Source of the DNA: Lepidodermella squamata | Lineage: Eukaryota > Gastrotricha | Length of the DNA: 64,000 bases | Reading direction: 5' to 3' | Assembly (NCBI GenBank): GCA_047495785.1 | Contig: JBLDXI010000012.1 | Location: 372,001 to 436,000, forward strand | Part shown: one piece after another, positions 25,625-35,760 of the stretch | How the letters are laid out: the number at the start of each line of letters is the position of its first letter | How positions within the stretch are numbered: position 1 is the first letter of the stretch | Program-made: the position numbers and the translations under genes | The notes under the pieces: model-generated | Database searches by the model: none | What the model was told of the DNA's origin: nothing | The model's input: only the letters and a program-made list of their open reading frames with translations

Positions 25625-26086
25625 CTTCGAAAAATTCGGTTTATCAATAAAATAAACCTAGAGATAATTTCGGACTGTTATATCTCATGCCCAGCAATTT
25701 TTAAGGATTTTATTCGGAGCTTTTGGTGGGGTGATCGTGAAGTGAGCTGGTCGCTCAGCACTTTACTGCCATGTGTTTATTACCTCGGAACATTAATGCA
25801 GGTTGGGTAATTGATTGTGTTTCACACTCAAGATAAACGTCAACTGCATCGTATTATCCACCGACGCATATAGTCCTATATAGCAGATAACGTGAAAGAT
25901 AAAACCGTTCCCGCCACGGTCTACGGGCCCTGATTTTCGCGGCCAGATTTCTCAAAGATAAAACATTTCAGGAGCTAGCACTGAACCAAAATATTATTCA
26001 TTTACGGTCACAACATGTCTCGCTATTAATAACTTCAAGCGTTTTATGAAAAAACAATTTCAAAGCGATCCTAGTGTTACAATCAA
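25625..26086. other. Spacer
   Basis: 460 bp between the tetraspanin 2 start and the end of family member B. The open frame at 25553-25810 mostly overlaps the antisense of tetraspanin exon 1 and has no domain. Nothing else seen. Confidence 0.4.
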
Positions 26087-27028
26087 TTAGTACAAAAGGT
26101 TTATGCCTCGAATACCGCCGACAGATTGGCACATCATATAGCGCACTATATTCACAAAGTAGTTGAGTTGCTGAGGCTCGTCGACGATTATAACGTTTTT
26201 TTGAATGTAGGACCGAGCCACGGATGACGCCGACCATCCACCGCCGATGTCTAGAATTAGGGCAGAGTTCGGGGATGGGAACAGTTCAGGTCTAGTTGCC
26301 TGAGTACCATCTGTTAAAACGACGGTAAATGCCGTCACGAGTTCCGCCGGTTTCGAAGTTGGCAAGCGAATAGGAATGCCGGCAGCTCGGGCCTTCAAAG
26401 TTCGCGATGTAATCTTAGGCAGCTGAGAACCTCGAGGGTCAAAATCTTCAGCCTCCATTCCAGAAACTGCCGAGCCTGATGAAGTGTGGAAAAAGCTCTG
26501 AATCGAAGCTCCTATCCCTTGGAAAAAACTGACAAATGCATTCGGCTGTTGCGTCGTAGTAATCGGCTGAGTTTCATCGTATGTCACAGTACTTTCGTTC
26601 AGGTAAAATTTTGTCTTGCCATCCAGAATTACCGAGTATAACTAGCGTAAAATAAAAATTATTCAGTCTTTTCGGTTATCAGATTTTCAAACCTTGAGGG
26701 CGTCCATATCCATTTGAACTTCCCTAATGAAGTCTCGAAGATAGTCGATAAAAATCGGGCCGAACCAACGGCCGAAAAATCTGCCGATAGCCGTAGTATG
26801 TTGAGTATTTTGAACATGCTCGTTTTCTTGAGGATTCGGCGCAATGTCGATTAAAATGTCGAAGCTAGTTGTTTGATTTGCTCCGAGAATGCAACTACGA
26901 ACTAAATTGTTAATGGCCAAGTTTCCTGAGCCATCATTGGATAGAAACGCCCGTGTTGTTGTAGGCCCAGCTTCAATCAGACCAACAATAACGAGAAGCA
27001 CTGAAAACAAACATACAATATATTTCAT
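26087..27028 (-). CDS. Secreted VWA-like family, member B
   Basis: No named homologue recognised. Two exons, 27028-26693 and 26641-26087, give about 296 residues. The signal peptide is MKYIVCLFSVLLVIVGLIEA. Core motifs in order are CILGANQTTSFDILIDIAPNP, IGRFFGRWFGPIFIDYL, then (after the intron) LYSVILDGKTKFYLN. A variable linker carries the block LPKITSRTLKARAAG. LPTSKPAELVTAFTVVLTDG, ALILDIGGGW, NVIIVDEPQQL and YMMCQSVGG complete the core. It is clearly the sister of member D, with near-identical blocks around IDIAxNP and IGRFFG. One phase-0 intron lies immediately before the YSVILDG strand, as in C and D. Confidence 0.82.
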
Positions 27029-27348
27029 CTCGAAGTCTTTCAGGGCGACTCATTGTTAAAAAAGCTTTTCGCTCGTTCAAGACAAAAGCTGGGTGACTCA
27101 CTGCTTTATCGTTTTCTATGGAATGTGTTTTTGTGTAACGTGGGGGCGAATTTCATTATAAAGTATTTCATATTATGGCAAACTGTGTAGTCAACTGCTT
27201 TGAAGTTTTTGAAAGTTACACTCAGTACTCATTATTTTCTGACCTTGAGTAAGTATAACTATATCAATTGCAAGGGGATTTATTGGAAATTTCGAAGGAC
27301 AATTGTTTCATTAGGGGAATCCAAGGATGTTACATTTGAATGAACCTA
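27029..27348. other. Spacer between members B and C
   Basis: 320 bp upstream of member B. AT-rich, with a TATA-like TTATAA element near 27156; no gene seen. Confidence 0.35.
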
Positions 27349-28361
27349 TTACAGATCTTGCTGTTTGGTTTGAAGTCCTTTCAATGCTTGGCACATCATA
27401 AATCGAGTGATCTGCAAAAACCGCGCCAGATCTTGAGGATATTCGACAATCAGTACATTGTGAGCCGTGTAGCCCGGATTCGCCATCGACCAGAACCCGC
27501 CCAGGTCAAGAATTACGCTAGAATTCGACTGCGGGTACCAACCTGGAGTCGTTCCTTGACTACCGTCGGTAATAACCACGGTAAAGTCCGACGTGACATC
27601 CTTGCTCGTTGGCAAATTGATCGGATAGCCTTGCAATCGGCCCTCTAACAACTTTCGAGTCAACTTGGCTAAACGTGTCGACGACTTCAAATCAGGCCAG
27701 GTGTCATCCTCGAGAGGTGAAGCAGACTGAACGGTGTTAGTAAGAGCGTCCGCGAACATTCCCGCAACTTCATTGCCAAAATTGAAGAAAGCATGCAACA
27801 GGCCAAGATGCAGCTGGGCTGGTCGAGTTGTTGTCGTCGTAGTTGTAGTCGTAGTCGTAGTTCGATCTAAAACAGCCTGAGATGAAGCATTTAGGTAATA
27901 GATTCGCTCATCGTCGAGGATCCCTATGAAAAGCTGTAAAATAAACAGAAAATTAGGTCTTAATTTTATTTTTATTCGATTATTTTTGCCTTCTCGGGGC
28001 TACTCAAGTGATTTTCGATTTCTGCGACAAACAGCGCGATGTATTCGTGGGTGAATAAAGGATCCGCGTTGAAGACTCGACCGGCCGGCGTCGCTGGGAA
28101 AGTAGGTCGAACGTATTGCCGGTTCGATCCAGGGTAGTAAGGGCTCTTCAGCGGATTCCTCGCCACGTCAATAAGGATGTCAAATGAAGTGCCGTTAGCA
28201 GCGGTGGACAAGCACGTCTTAATTACATCGCGAATCGAAGTCGCTGCCGGCTCGTTGTGGCCACCTTTGGCCGAGGCGGTATTGTTTTCACTGGCAGCAG
28301 TAACCGCTGTACCGGCTAATACGAACACTAAAATCGAGACCTGTAAAGCCGCCGATCGCAT
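27349..28361 (-). CDS. Secreted VWA-like family, member C
   Basis: No named homologue recognised. Exons 28361-27990 and 27933-27349 give about 318 residues. The signal peptide is MRSAALQVSILVFVLAGTAVTA. Core motifs: TCLSTAANGTSFDILIDVAR, then LFIGILDDERIYYLN. A run of about eleven threonines (ACT/ACG codons) follows, then a LTRKLLEGRLQG block matching the LKARAAG block of B and D. DFTVVITDGSQ, SVILDLGGFW, NVLIVEYPQDL and FMMCQALKG complete the core. The family's terminal GG is replaced by KG with an extra QTKQQDL tail. The intron has no GT donor in the conserved phase-0 position: it reads AAG|GCAAAA...ACAG, so a GC-AG intron is inferred. Confidence 0.8.
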
Positions 28362-28629
28362 ATTATTAGGAGGAGGAGGAAAATAATAACCCTGACAATA
28401 GGATGAACACCTGCTTCAGGCTTTATTAATAAGTAACATCAGCAAAGACAAAAAACCATAAGAACTCGGGTTGGAAAAAAGAATATATAGGTATAATCCA
28501 TTGTTGGTCTAGACTGCTGTGTTTGCGAGGCTGTCATTCAAGCGAAACCAGGGGCTGTAACGTTATACGTGGGCAAAAAGTAACCTGTCCAGCTATTTGA
28601 CATAAGCGGGAGATTTGAAAATAAAAAAC

Positions 28630-29572
28630 CTAGGCCGCATTGATGCCGCCTAGAGATTGGCACATCATGTAGTGAACTGTGCCGACGAAATCATCTAAAT
28701 CCTGCGGCTGATCTACGAGCAAGACGTTTCGATAAGTGTAGCTTTTAGCAGCTGCCGATCCCGACCAGCCGCCGCCGATGTCAAGGATAACTGAAGACTC
28801 CTTAGCAGGGTACAAACTAAGAGGAGAATTTTGAGTGCCATCGGTGATCACAACCGTGAAGGGGGTGACGAAATCTGCCGGTTTTTTGTTCGGCAGGAAT
28901 AGAGCTTTACTGGCAGCTCTAGCTTTCAGAGCTCTTGCGGTGATTTTAGGAAGATTCGCTCCCTTTGGATCGATCTCATCCGGATCTGGTCCAGCCAATT
29001 GTTGGCCGGATGGCTGACGGGGTATCAATCTACCGATCGCAGATCCGATACCGCTGAAGAAGCTTGAAATCTTGCTTGGCTTTTCAGTCGTTGTAGTCGA
29101 TGAGCCGTCGAGTGACTGGACAGAATCAAATGATGTCGTAGATTCATTCAAGTAGTAATATGAAGATCCGTCAAGAATAACAGAGTAGACCTAAACCAGA
29201 TAGTTCTGTGGAAGTTCTCGATAGAAATGATTGAAAATCTACCTTAACGAGTGAATCCTCGTTCTTTTGAACATTTGCAACAAATTTCTTGACGTAGTCG
29301 ATGAAAATCGGGCCGAAGTACTTGCCAAAAAAGCGGCCGATCGAAGTGGAATGCTGAACACTCTGAACTTGCTCGTTGGTTTGCGGGTTCTGAGCTATGT
29401 CTATCAAAATGTCAAAGGAGACGGAACTGTTAGCTGCCATTAGGCAGTCGTGAATTAAATCATCGGTCTGTGGGCTTGGCGTAGTCGTTGTAGTAGGGCT
29501 TTTTGTCGTCGCATCCCTTGCGCTAGCGGCAAAACCAGTGAAGCACAGCACTGCTAAACTTAATCGCAACAT
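28630..29572 (-). CDS. Secreted VWA-like family, member D
   Basis: No named homologue recognised. Exons 29572-29243 and 29190-28630 give about 296 residues. The frame is open 50 codons further upstream, but the ATG at 29572 starts a good signal peptide (MLRLSLAVLCFTGFAASA) and was preferred. A Thr/Pro-rich segment precedes the core: DCLMAANSSVSFDILIDIAQ, SIGRFFGKYFGPIFIDYV, VYSVILDGSSYYYLN. The linker carries LPKITARALKARAAS. LPNKKPADFVTPFTVVITDG, SVILDIGGGWSG, NVLLVDQPQDL and YMMCQSLGG complete the core. Closest relative is member B; the B-C-D order indicates local duplication. Confidence 0.82.
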
Positions 29573-29966
29573 AACTTTTCTTGGAGGGAACCAGAATTTT
29601 CCGTGAGTTAAATGCTGAATGTTGTTGAAAAACACTACTAAAACTACTTCTTGGCTTTGAAACAAAAATGCAGTGACGCATTCACCCAGATTACAGCGAG
29701 CACGTTTTATTTGTCTGTACAAGATGAAAAACTAGTCAACACGACGAGGTTAACAATAGGACGAGGGTGTTTTCATATTTTGAACGACAGGTGACAGAGT
29801 TGTTGAAAAAATACAGTTTAAACATTCAACATTCAATCTGCGTGTTTAGTTCTTTTTCAAGAAACAATGCACATTCCGATATACCGGCACGTGAATTGAA
29901 GGAATTATGTTTGATTGAAGGAAAACGTCAGTTTCTCGAGGGCTTAGAGATCCTCCTGTAGGCACT

Positions 29967-30574
29967 TCAAAGGCGACCAGCAGCAAAGGCGGAGTCCATA
30001 TCGAAGGTCTGGCTTGGCTGCTGCTGAGGGCGAGGCCGCATGAGGTATTGTTGCTGGGCGCGGGCAGCCTGGCTGGCATCGGCAGATCCGGATTGCTGGC
30101 GCAGAGCTGCGGCTTGCTGCTGCTGATAATACTGAGCGTACTGCTGTTGCTGGGCACGAGACGGTGATGGCGCTTCGCCGGCCTGCTGCTGCTGCTGAAG
30201 TTGGCGGTAGGCGGCCGCGTACTGCGGTTGCTGCTGCTGACGAGCTGCTGAGCCGCTGGCCAAGTAGTACTGCTGGGCAGCCGCTTGGGCTGATTGACGT
30301 TGTGGTGCCTGTTGTTGCTGTTGTTGCTGCTGCTGCTGAGCGTGAACCCAAGCTGGTTGCGAGTTTAGGTTGAAGGTTGGCTGTTCAGAAGGTCTCGGGC
30401 GGCGCTGAGGTGGTTGCTGAGCGTTGATCGCGGCAGCGGCAACTTCATCGGCGTCCTGGCTGAAAGCTGATTAAAATTCAAAATGTTGGATATATTAATA
30501 TGAGTGAGAGGTCAAAATTGTGTCATACCTGGGGCAACCAACTGAATGGCGAAAATGACAACGGCGAATTTCAT
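29967..30574 (-). CDS. Secreted glutamine-rich low-complexity protein
   Basis: Unrecognised. A tiny first exon (30574-30527) encodes the signal peptide MKFAVVIFAIQLVAP. After a short intron, exon 2 (about 30471-29967) encodes SQDADEVAAAAINAQQ and a long Gln/Ala-rich region with runs of up to eleven Gln, repeated AQQYY / QQQYAQYYQQQ / AQQQYLM units and interspersed Arg. It ends SQTFDMDSAFAAGRL. The total is about 185 residues with no cysteine and no globular domain. Composition and signal peptide suggest an extracellular structural or adhesive protein; that is inference. Its neighbours are other secreted genes. Confidence 0.75.
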
Positions 30575-31236
30575 GATGGCGAGGTCTCAGATGTTTCTTC
30601 CCTAATATTTTAAGAAGCTAAAGCAGTGTGCCGCACGGTGGCAATTGCCAGGGCTTAAATAGCCATGACCGGCCCGTATTATTAGACCCCCGGCTATCGC
30701 GCAGCATCTCTTCTCCACTTCAAGACAAACAAAATATTGACACAGGTCTACTTTCAAGCATCGTAATATCCGCCAACAAAAAACACACCGGATAAATATT
30801 TATCATACATCACCCGAGAAAAAAATGGCCTTGCCGTGTGTTAAGAGGTCACGCCGGTGCTTGGAAAAAACTAGTTTGGTCTGGAAAGAGATTAACCCAA
30901 CATGCATTAAATTGCCTTAATTAATTCAAAGCAGTTCGAAAATTGACATAAAAAATCTCGGCAAAAGGTTATTTGGCCAGAATTCCTCCTTTTACAATGA
31001 GATCTCCATAATAATTGATCACTTAAATTTGATTCAGCTTCATCTTTTCGCGATAGCTCATTACGAGACTTCATAGCCTATAACGCTTCATTGTTCCTCG
31101 AATCGTTTTATTAAATCAAAGACAAAAGAATTGCGAAAGAATGAAGATTTGTTTTGTGGGCAGGTAGAGGTACAAGAATTAGGAAAAATGACGAAAAATT
31201 GCTTGAGAACTTGGAAATAATTGAAACCATGCGATG
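30575..31236. other. Spacer with promoter of the Gln-rich gene
   Basis: 660 bp. A TTTAA core-promoter-like element lies at 30652-30663 upstream of the Gln-rich gene; otherwise nothing seen. Confidence 0.35.
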
Positions 31237-31974
31237 TTAATTCGATTTCACGGCAGCAACTTTGGTATCAGCAGCAGCAGCCGAACGGGGCCTGTTGTAG
31301 TACGAGTTGTAGTAGCCGTTCGAGAAACTTCCTCCCGGGCCGAACAACTGCTGGTTGATGATGTTACGCCAGTAAGCCTGGTATGCCGGATCGTTGTAGT
31401 TGCTGTTAACCGGGTATTGGCCGCTTGAAGGATACGACCCTGATGTAGGGTACGTGTTAGGATATGTGTTCGGGTATGTGTTCGGGTACGTGTTCGGGTA
31501 ATTGTTCGGGTACGTGTTTGGGTAGTTATTCGGATAGGTATTCGGATAGGTGTTCGGATAGGTGTTCGCATTGGTGTTCGGGTAAGTGTTCGGATAGTTG
31601 TTCGGGTACGTGTTGGGATACGAGTTCGGATAACTGTTGGGGTAGTTATTGGTTGGGTAATTGTTGGGGTAGTATTGCTGCTGTCCCATGTTGTTCGGAT
31701 AAGTCTGAGCAGACGGATTGCCAGGTTGGACGCCTGGCGGAAATAGATTCGCCGGGATGTTACTGGGAGCAAAACCGCCTGGCCCGTTGAAAATCGTCGA
31801 TGGCTGCTGATTGTTGTTCGGGTATGTATTCGGTTGCCCGTTGTAAGTGTATTCTGTATTACGAATTAATTATGAACGAAATTAAAGTGATGATGGCCTT
31901 GATGATTACTCACGTCCGAGAGCTTGAGCTGTGAACACAGCCATGGTGAAGGCGCAAGTTGCAACGAGATGCAT
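31237..31974 (-). CDS. Secreted Tyr-Pro-Asn repeat protein
   Basis: Unrecognised. Exon 1 (31974-31914) carries the signal peptide MHLVATCAFTMAVFTAQALG; exon 2 (31853-31237) carries the rest, about 225 residues in all. A Pro/Asn/Gln-rich lead-in is followed by roughly 17 tandem copies of a four-residue unit YPN(T/N/S) (31455-31680). Then come a Ser/Gly stretch and a possibly globular end (DPAYQAYWRNIINQQLF). It closes with YNSYYNRPRSAAAA and KVAAVKSN. The DNA is a 12-bp minisatellite, so copy number is probably variable. Tyr-rich short repeats are typical of cross-linked or adhesive extracellular proteins; the role here is unproven. Confidence 0.8.
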
Positions 31975-33011
31975 TTTCTCTCCGCAAGTCAGCAAGAATA
32001 CAAGACTTATTATTGTTATGCACCGACTGGTAAAAATGTCGCTATTTTTCAAGACAGATCTTTGTTTTTATACGGTGACACCACCTCCTCAATTTTAGCT
32101 TTTGTCAATAACGCTTTTGCCGAGCATTACCGTATATATAGGGCGCGTGTCTTGTACATGTTTTTAGGCATCGTGACTTGTGGATTCGGTCATCTTTGAC
32201 ATCGTACATCGCAGTTTTTGCTATACGAGTGCAGGCCTGTGAGAAACAGACTGAAGTAACGCTACTTCATTATTACCCTCCTTTATTCAAGAGTATAGTG
32301 TCTAGTATTTTATTTAAACACTAGCCACGGTTCTCGTGCTATCTCTTTTTACAGTCGAGAAAATCCTACATGAGCATGGCGTAATATTTGCTCAAGTACT
32401 TGTATTTTGTTATAGAAATCCTCTGCAGCGACAACCGGCGGCGTCATTGCCGCTATATTAAGACGTTAACGCGCAAAGAATCGCGCCATGATACACGGGC
32501 GCGCGGTGACTTTTTTCGTGGTTACATCTGCTCGTTAACTTGGTCGTGTCTATTTACGCTCGGAATCTATGACAAGAGCGGTGTAGGCGGAACAAGCGAT
32601 CAATGGAGCGTGACGAAGGCGGAAGGCGCAACTCATCATCGTAGGCGTCCGGCAAAAAACAGCCGTATACCATTTCACCGCCTCGCCGCTCTGCCGATGA
32701 AGAACAAAGCATTTGCACCTAATTTCAGCTTAACTATAACGCGCCAGTGCCCCCTTAATGCCCTGAACGAAAATCTAATTGCTCGGTGCGTTCGGTGCGG
32801 AGCTTGTCCCTCATATCGCTTAGGACAGCCCAAGACAGCCGTTATACATATAGGCATGTGTTATATGGAATTTATTCATATTTTCAGGCGGAAAAGGATA
32901 CACCGAGAGATGGATAGTTTTTATGGATTGTCAGATAATTCAAGGTTCAAGTTGGCGATCGGTAGCTACCTTGATCGAATTGAGAGGGATGTCCTGCGTT
33001 TTCACTACCGG
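31975..33011. other. Spacer; open frame of doubtful coding value
   Basis: About 1 kb between the YPN-repeat gene and the end of the Gly/Asn-rich gene. A plus-strand open frame of 242 codons (32388-33116) exists but has no domain or signal peptide and runs antisense into the neighbouring gene, so I do not call it. Confidence 0.4.
32133..32140 (-). promoter_or_regulatory. TATA-like element upstream of the YPN-repeat gene
   Basis: TATATATA about 160 bp upstream of the ATG at 31974, in a GC-flanked context (read on minus: CCCTATATATACGG). It is a plausible core promoter only. Confidence 0.35.
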
Positions 33012-35196
33012 CTACCAAAAGCCCCTGGAACCTTGCTGCTGCGGCGGCGGATTTGGATAGACCATATTGTCTTGCCCATTTGCCTTGATAATAGTAACAG
33101 TTATAATTATTATTGAATTTAAATTTGCAAAGCAATCGAAAAAGGTCATACAGTCAATTGAGGTTGTGGTCCTGTTATACATATTCAAATAATTAAAAAA
33201 AATGCGATGGTCGACTCGGTAAAACACAAACTCTGAGGGCGGCTGGTGCTGTTCGAGTTTCCATTCTTACCATTGCCTTTAAATCATTTGCAAGTCGTTG
33301 AGAAGTCAATAATAATGTCAATTTCTACGAACCTGGCGGACGTCCATTGAAATTGTCCATGCCACCGAAGGAATTGCCTGAAGAACCAGAGTTGCCTGAG
33401 AATTGCGGGGGTTGATCTTCTCAGCAACATTTCAAATGAAGTAAAATTCAATTTACGAAGGGACTCTTAGTTTACTTGGTCTGCCGGATTGAGATGAACT
33501 TGGTCCACCCATGCCCATACCGCCTAGGCGACTCGGAATGTATTTTGGCATAGAGATTCTTGCGCAATTTTAGTACCTGACATTGGTGGGCCGCCTGGAA
33601 AAGCATTGATGTTGAAAATTATATATATTAGTCTTAGTAATGGTAATTTTACCTTGCGGGCGTTGATCGTTGGTAATCCTGCCACTGCCTGTATATGAGA
33701 AATTCCTTTTCAGATTTAGAATTGTATCAGTTATTGCGTTTATAACCTTGTGGAGGATTTTGCTGATTATTTTGTGGAGGACCTGAGAATACAAAATAAA
33801 TAATAAATGCGTATGAGTACTTCTTTGATTGAGTCCTTACCAGGACGAGACTGCGGGGCGCTGCTGCCTTGCATATTCCCCCCAAACTGAGAAGGTCTGT
33901 CGCTATTGCCGTTAAAATTGCCGCCTTGTGGAAGACGTTGTTGTTGGCTGGCACCTTCAAAATAAAATTGGAGAAAAATTAGCACCTGAGGCGGGCTTGT
34001 GGAGATCAGCAAAAAACGACAGCCCATAAATCCCTCTTGAATGATCATCAAATTCATCAAATCGTCCAAGAAGATTTGTAAATTAGAAAAATAATGCCGG
34101 CTATAAGCTGCTCGAGACAATACCATTGCTGTTTATATGCATCAGATATACTAGATATCACGTCAGGGCCATAATTTTCTGCATATTCCGAATAATATTC
34201 ATGATATTATATTTGAAATTGATATCAAGCCTGGCGAATTAAACATCCAAAAAGTGAATGAAATGTACCTGGTGTGCGAAATTGCTGGTTGTTGCTAAAT
34301 CCGAAGCCCTGTGCACCACCGGGCTGCTTTTGGTTGAAACTCCACGGCTCTTCACCTAAAATACAAACATTAGTTGCCTTGAAAATGGCGAGAAATCATC
34401 ACAATCCAATACCCATTGGAGGAAAGCCACCGTCGCCTTCCATATCTTGTCGAAAAAGAGAGGATATAATATGTTGTCGCTGAAGCTTGAAATGTTTCAT
34501 ACCATTCATACCATTTGGCGGAGGGGGAGGATTGCCACCTTTGTTGAAGGCGAATAAATGAAATTAATAAACTTTAGCGAAGAACTTCATCACTGCATAC
34601 CACCGCTTCCCATGCCGCTTCCGGTTCCAACGCTTCCCCTGCTGGATTGGGGAGGGCCACCAGCACCCCCGGGGCCCCACTGCATCCCATTATTACCTAA
34701 ATTTCACGCATTAGCGGCCTAAAATATGGCGATGAAGAACCATTCAATACCACCCGTTGAAGAAAAGCTATCGCCACCGTTGTTAGGAACACGGCTAGCC
34801 GTTTGCGTCGGCCGACCCTGAGGTGGGCCACCAGACCCTGCCATGCCACTGCTGGATTGAGCACGACCTGGTCAGAATGAACAATTTTAGTTTTAGTTTC
34901 TTACTTTAATAAATCTGAATATTATATATGATGTATGAAGGATTATTCGGCTGAGTCCGATAACCTATATTTTCTAATGTTTTTCAAGTTGAAAAGTCAG
35001 AAATCCTCACCATTGCCGCCATTATTAGGCGGGGATTGTTGCGGAGGCTGGAACGACTGGTAGTTTGCCGGTGCTATAATATTAGTTGCGGTAACCGTAA
35101 GTTAAAATGAGTTAACTTGATGTCTTCAAACAACATACCTGCGCTGGCGGCCCATGCGCAGGCCCCTATCACCAAAATCAACTTCAACGAAATCAT
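33012..35196 (-). CDS. Secreted Gly/Asn/Pro/Gln-rich protein, many small exons
   Basis: Unrecognised. Exon 1 (ATG at 35196) encodes a clean signal peptide, MISLKLILVIGACAWAASA. About a dozen small exons (20-130 bp) follow between 35080 and about 33340. All are in the same phase (G|GN) and all encode disordered Gly/Asn/Pro/Ser/Gln-rich sequence: NYQSFQPPQQSPPNNGG, GGPPQGRPTQTASR, GGAGGPPQSSRGSVG, GGNPPPPPNGMNG, NQKQPGGAQGFGF, GGNFNGNSDRPSQF, PPQNNQQNPPQ, GGMGMGGPSSSQSG. Intron-phase uniformity allows exon duplication, skipping or shuffling. The 3' end is uncertain; a terminal exon ending NPPPQQQGSRGFW at 33012 fits the composition. Likely an extracellular matrix-type protein. Confidence 0.55.
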
Positions 35197-35549
35197 CAAT
35201 AATATAATCTATTAGTGAAAGGCAAAATTGTTCTAATACATCTTGGTCTTCAACGCACACGAGAATGAGCGAAATCGAAGACTGACTACCCTCCTCCCTG
35301 TTTTCAAACAAAGCCGTTCCGCATCATCAGTTACTTAATTACGGCACGAGGTGCGACTTCAAGATGATCACGCGTGACTGCCGTGGTCCAATCAAAGTGC
35401 GCAATTTTTTCTCTAAATAATGACTGAAGTGTTAAGGTGGAGATGTGACTTCGCCGACATTATTTACCCTGGCATTGAATCTGTATTCACTCTTAATTGA
35501 TCTCATTAGTCTAAGATATAGAGTTACGTGAGGTACATACACCTACGTG

Positions 35550-35558
35550 TATATAAAA
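35550..35558 (+). promoter_or_regulatory. TATA box in front of a very short plus-strand frame
   Basis: TATATAAAA 48-56 bp upstream of an ATG at 35606. The spacing is that of a real core promoter, which is why the short frame is listed. Confidence 0.35.
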
Positions 35559-35605
35559 TAAACAGCACGACGTACTACTTCATCTCTGAATGGCCTTTAA
35601 CCTAA

Positions 35606-35720
35606 ATGGCAGACGACAATGAAAATATTGATGACTCTTCTTCCAAGAAAAAGACGGGCATATATTTATTTACAAGACCGGGTAAATCAGTAGAAATTCT
35701 GAAACTCTCATGTCATAATA
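35606..35720 (+). CDS. Possible micro-gene or gene fragment (about 29 codons)
   Basis: From the ATG the frame reads MADDNENIDDSSSKKKTGI, then YLFTRP, and stops at once unless a 42-bp GT...AG intron (35658-35699) is removed, which adds only a few residues. No homology recognised. It lies between the disordered secreted gene and the 3' end of family member E, on the opposite strand. It could be the stranded 5' end of a lost gene. Weak call, based on the TATA box and coding-like composition. Confidence 0.2.
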
Positions 35721-35760
35721 TAGATTGTGAGAATTAATTAATGGTCGAATTTAGGTATTT

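Noticed and set aside
31455-31690. Possible CRISPR-like array of short repeats
   Set aside because: Repeats are contiguous without spacers and encode protein; the sequence is eukaryotic.
31464-31790. Plus-strand Cys-Ser-Gly repeat frame (CSGTCSGN-like)
   Set aside because: It is the antisense shadow of the YPN-repeat minisatellite; the minus frame has the signal peptide and a clean intron.
32388-33116. Plus-strand open frame of 242 codons
   Set aside because: No domain, signal peptide or splice context; rich in Arg/His/Cys as expected from random or antisense sequence, and it overlaps the 3' end of the Gly/Asn-rich gene.
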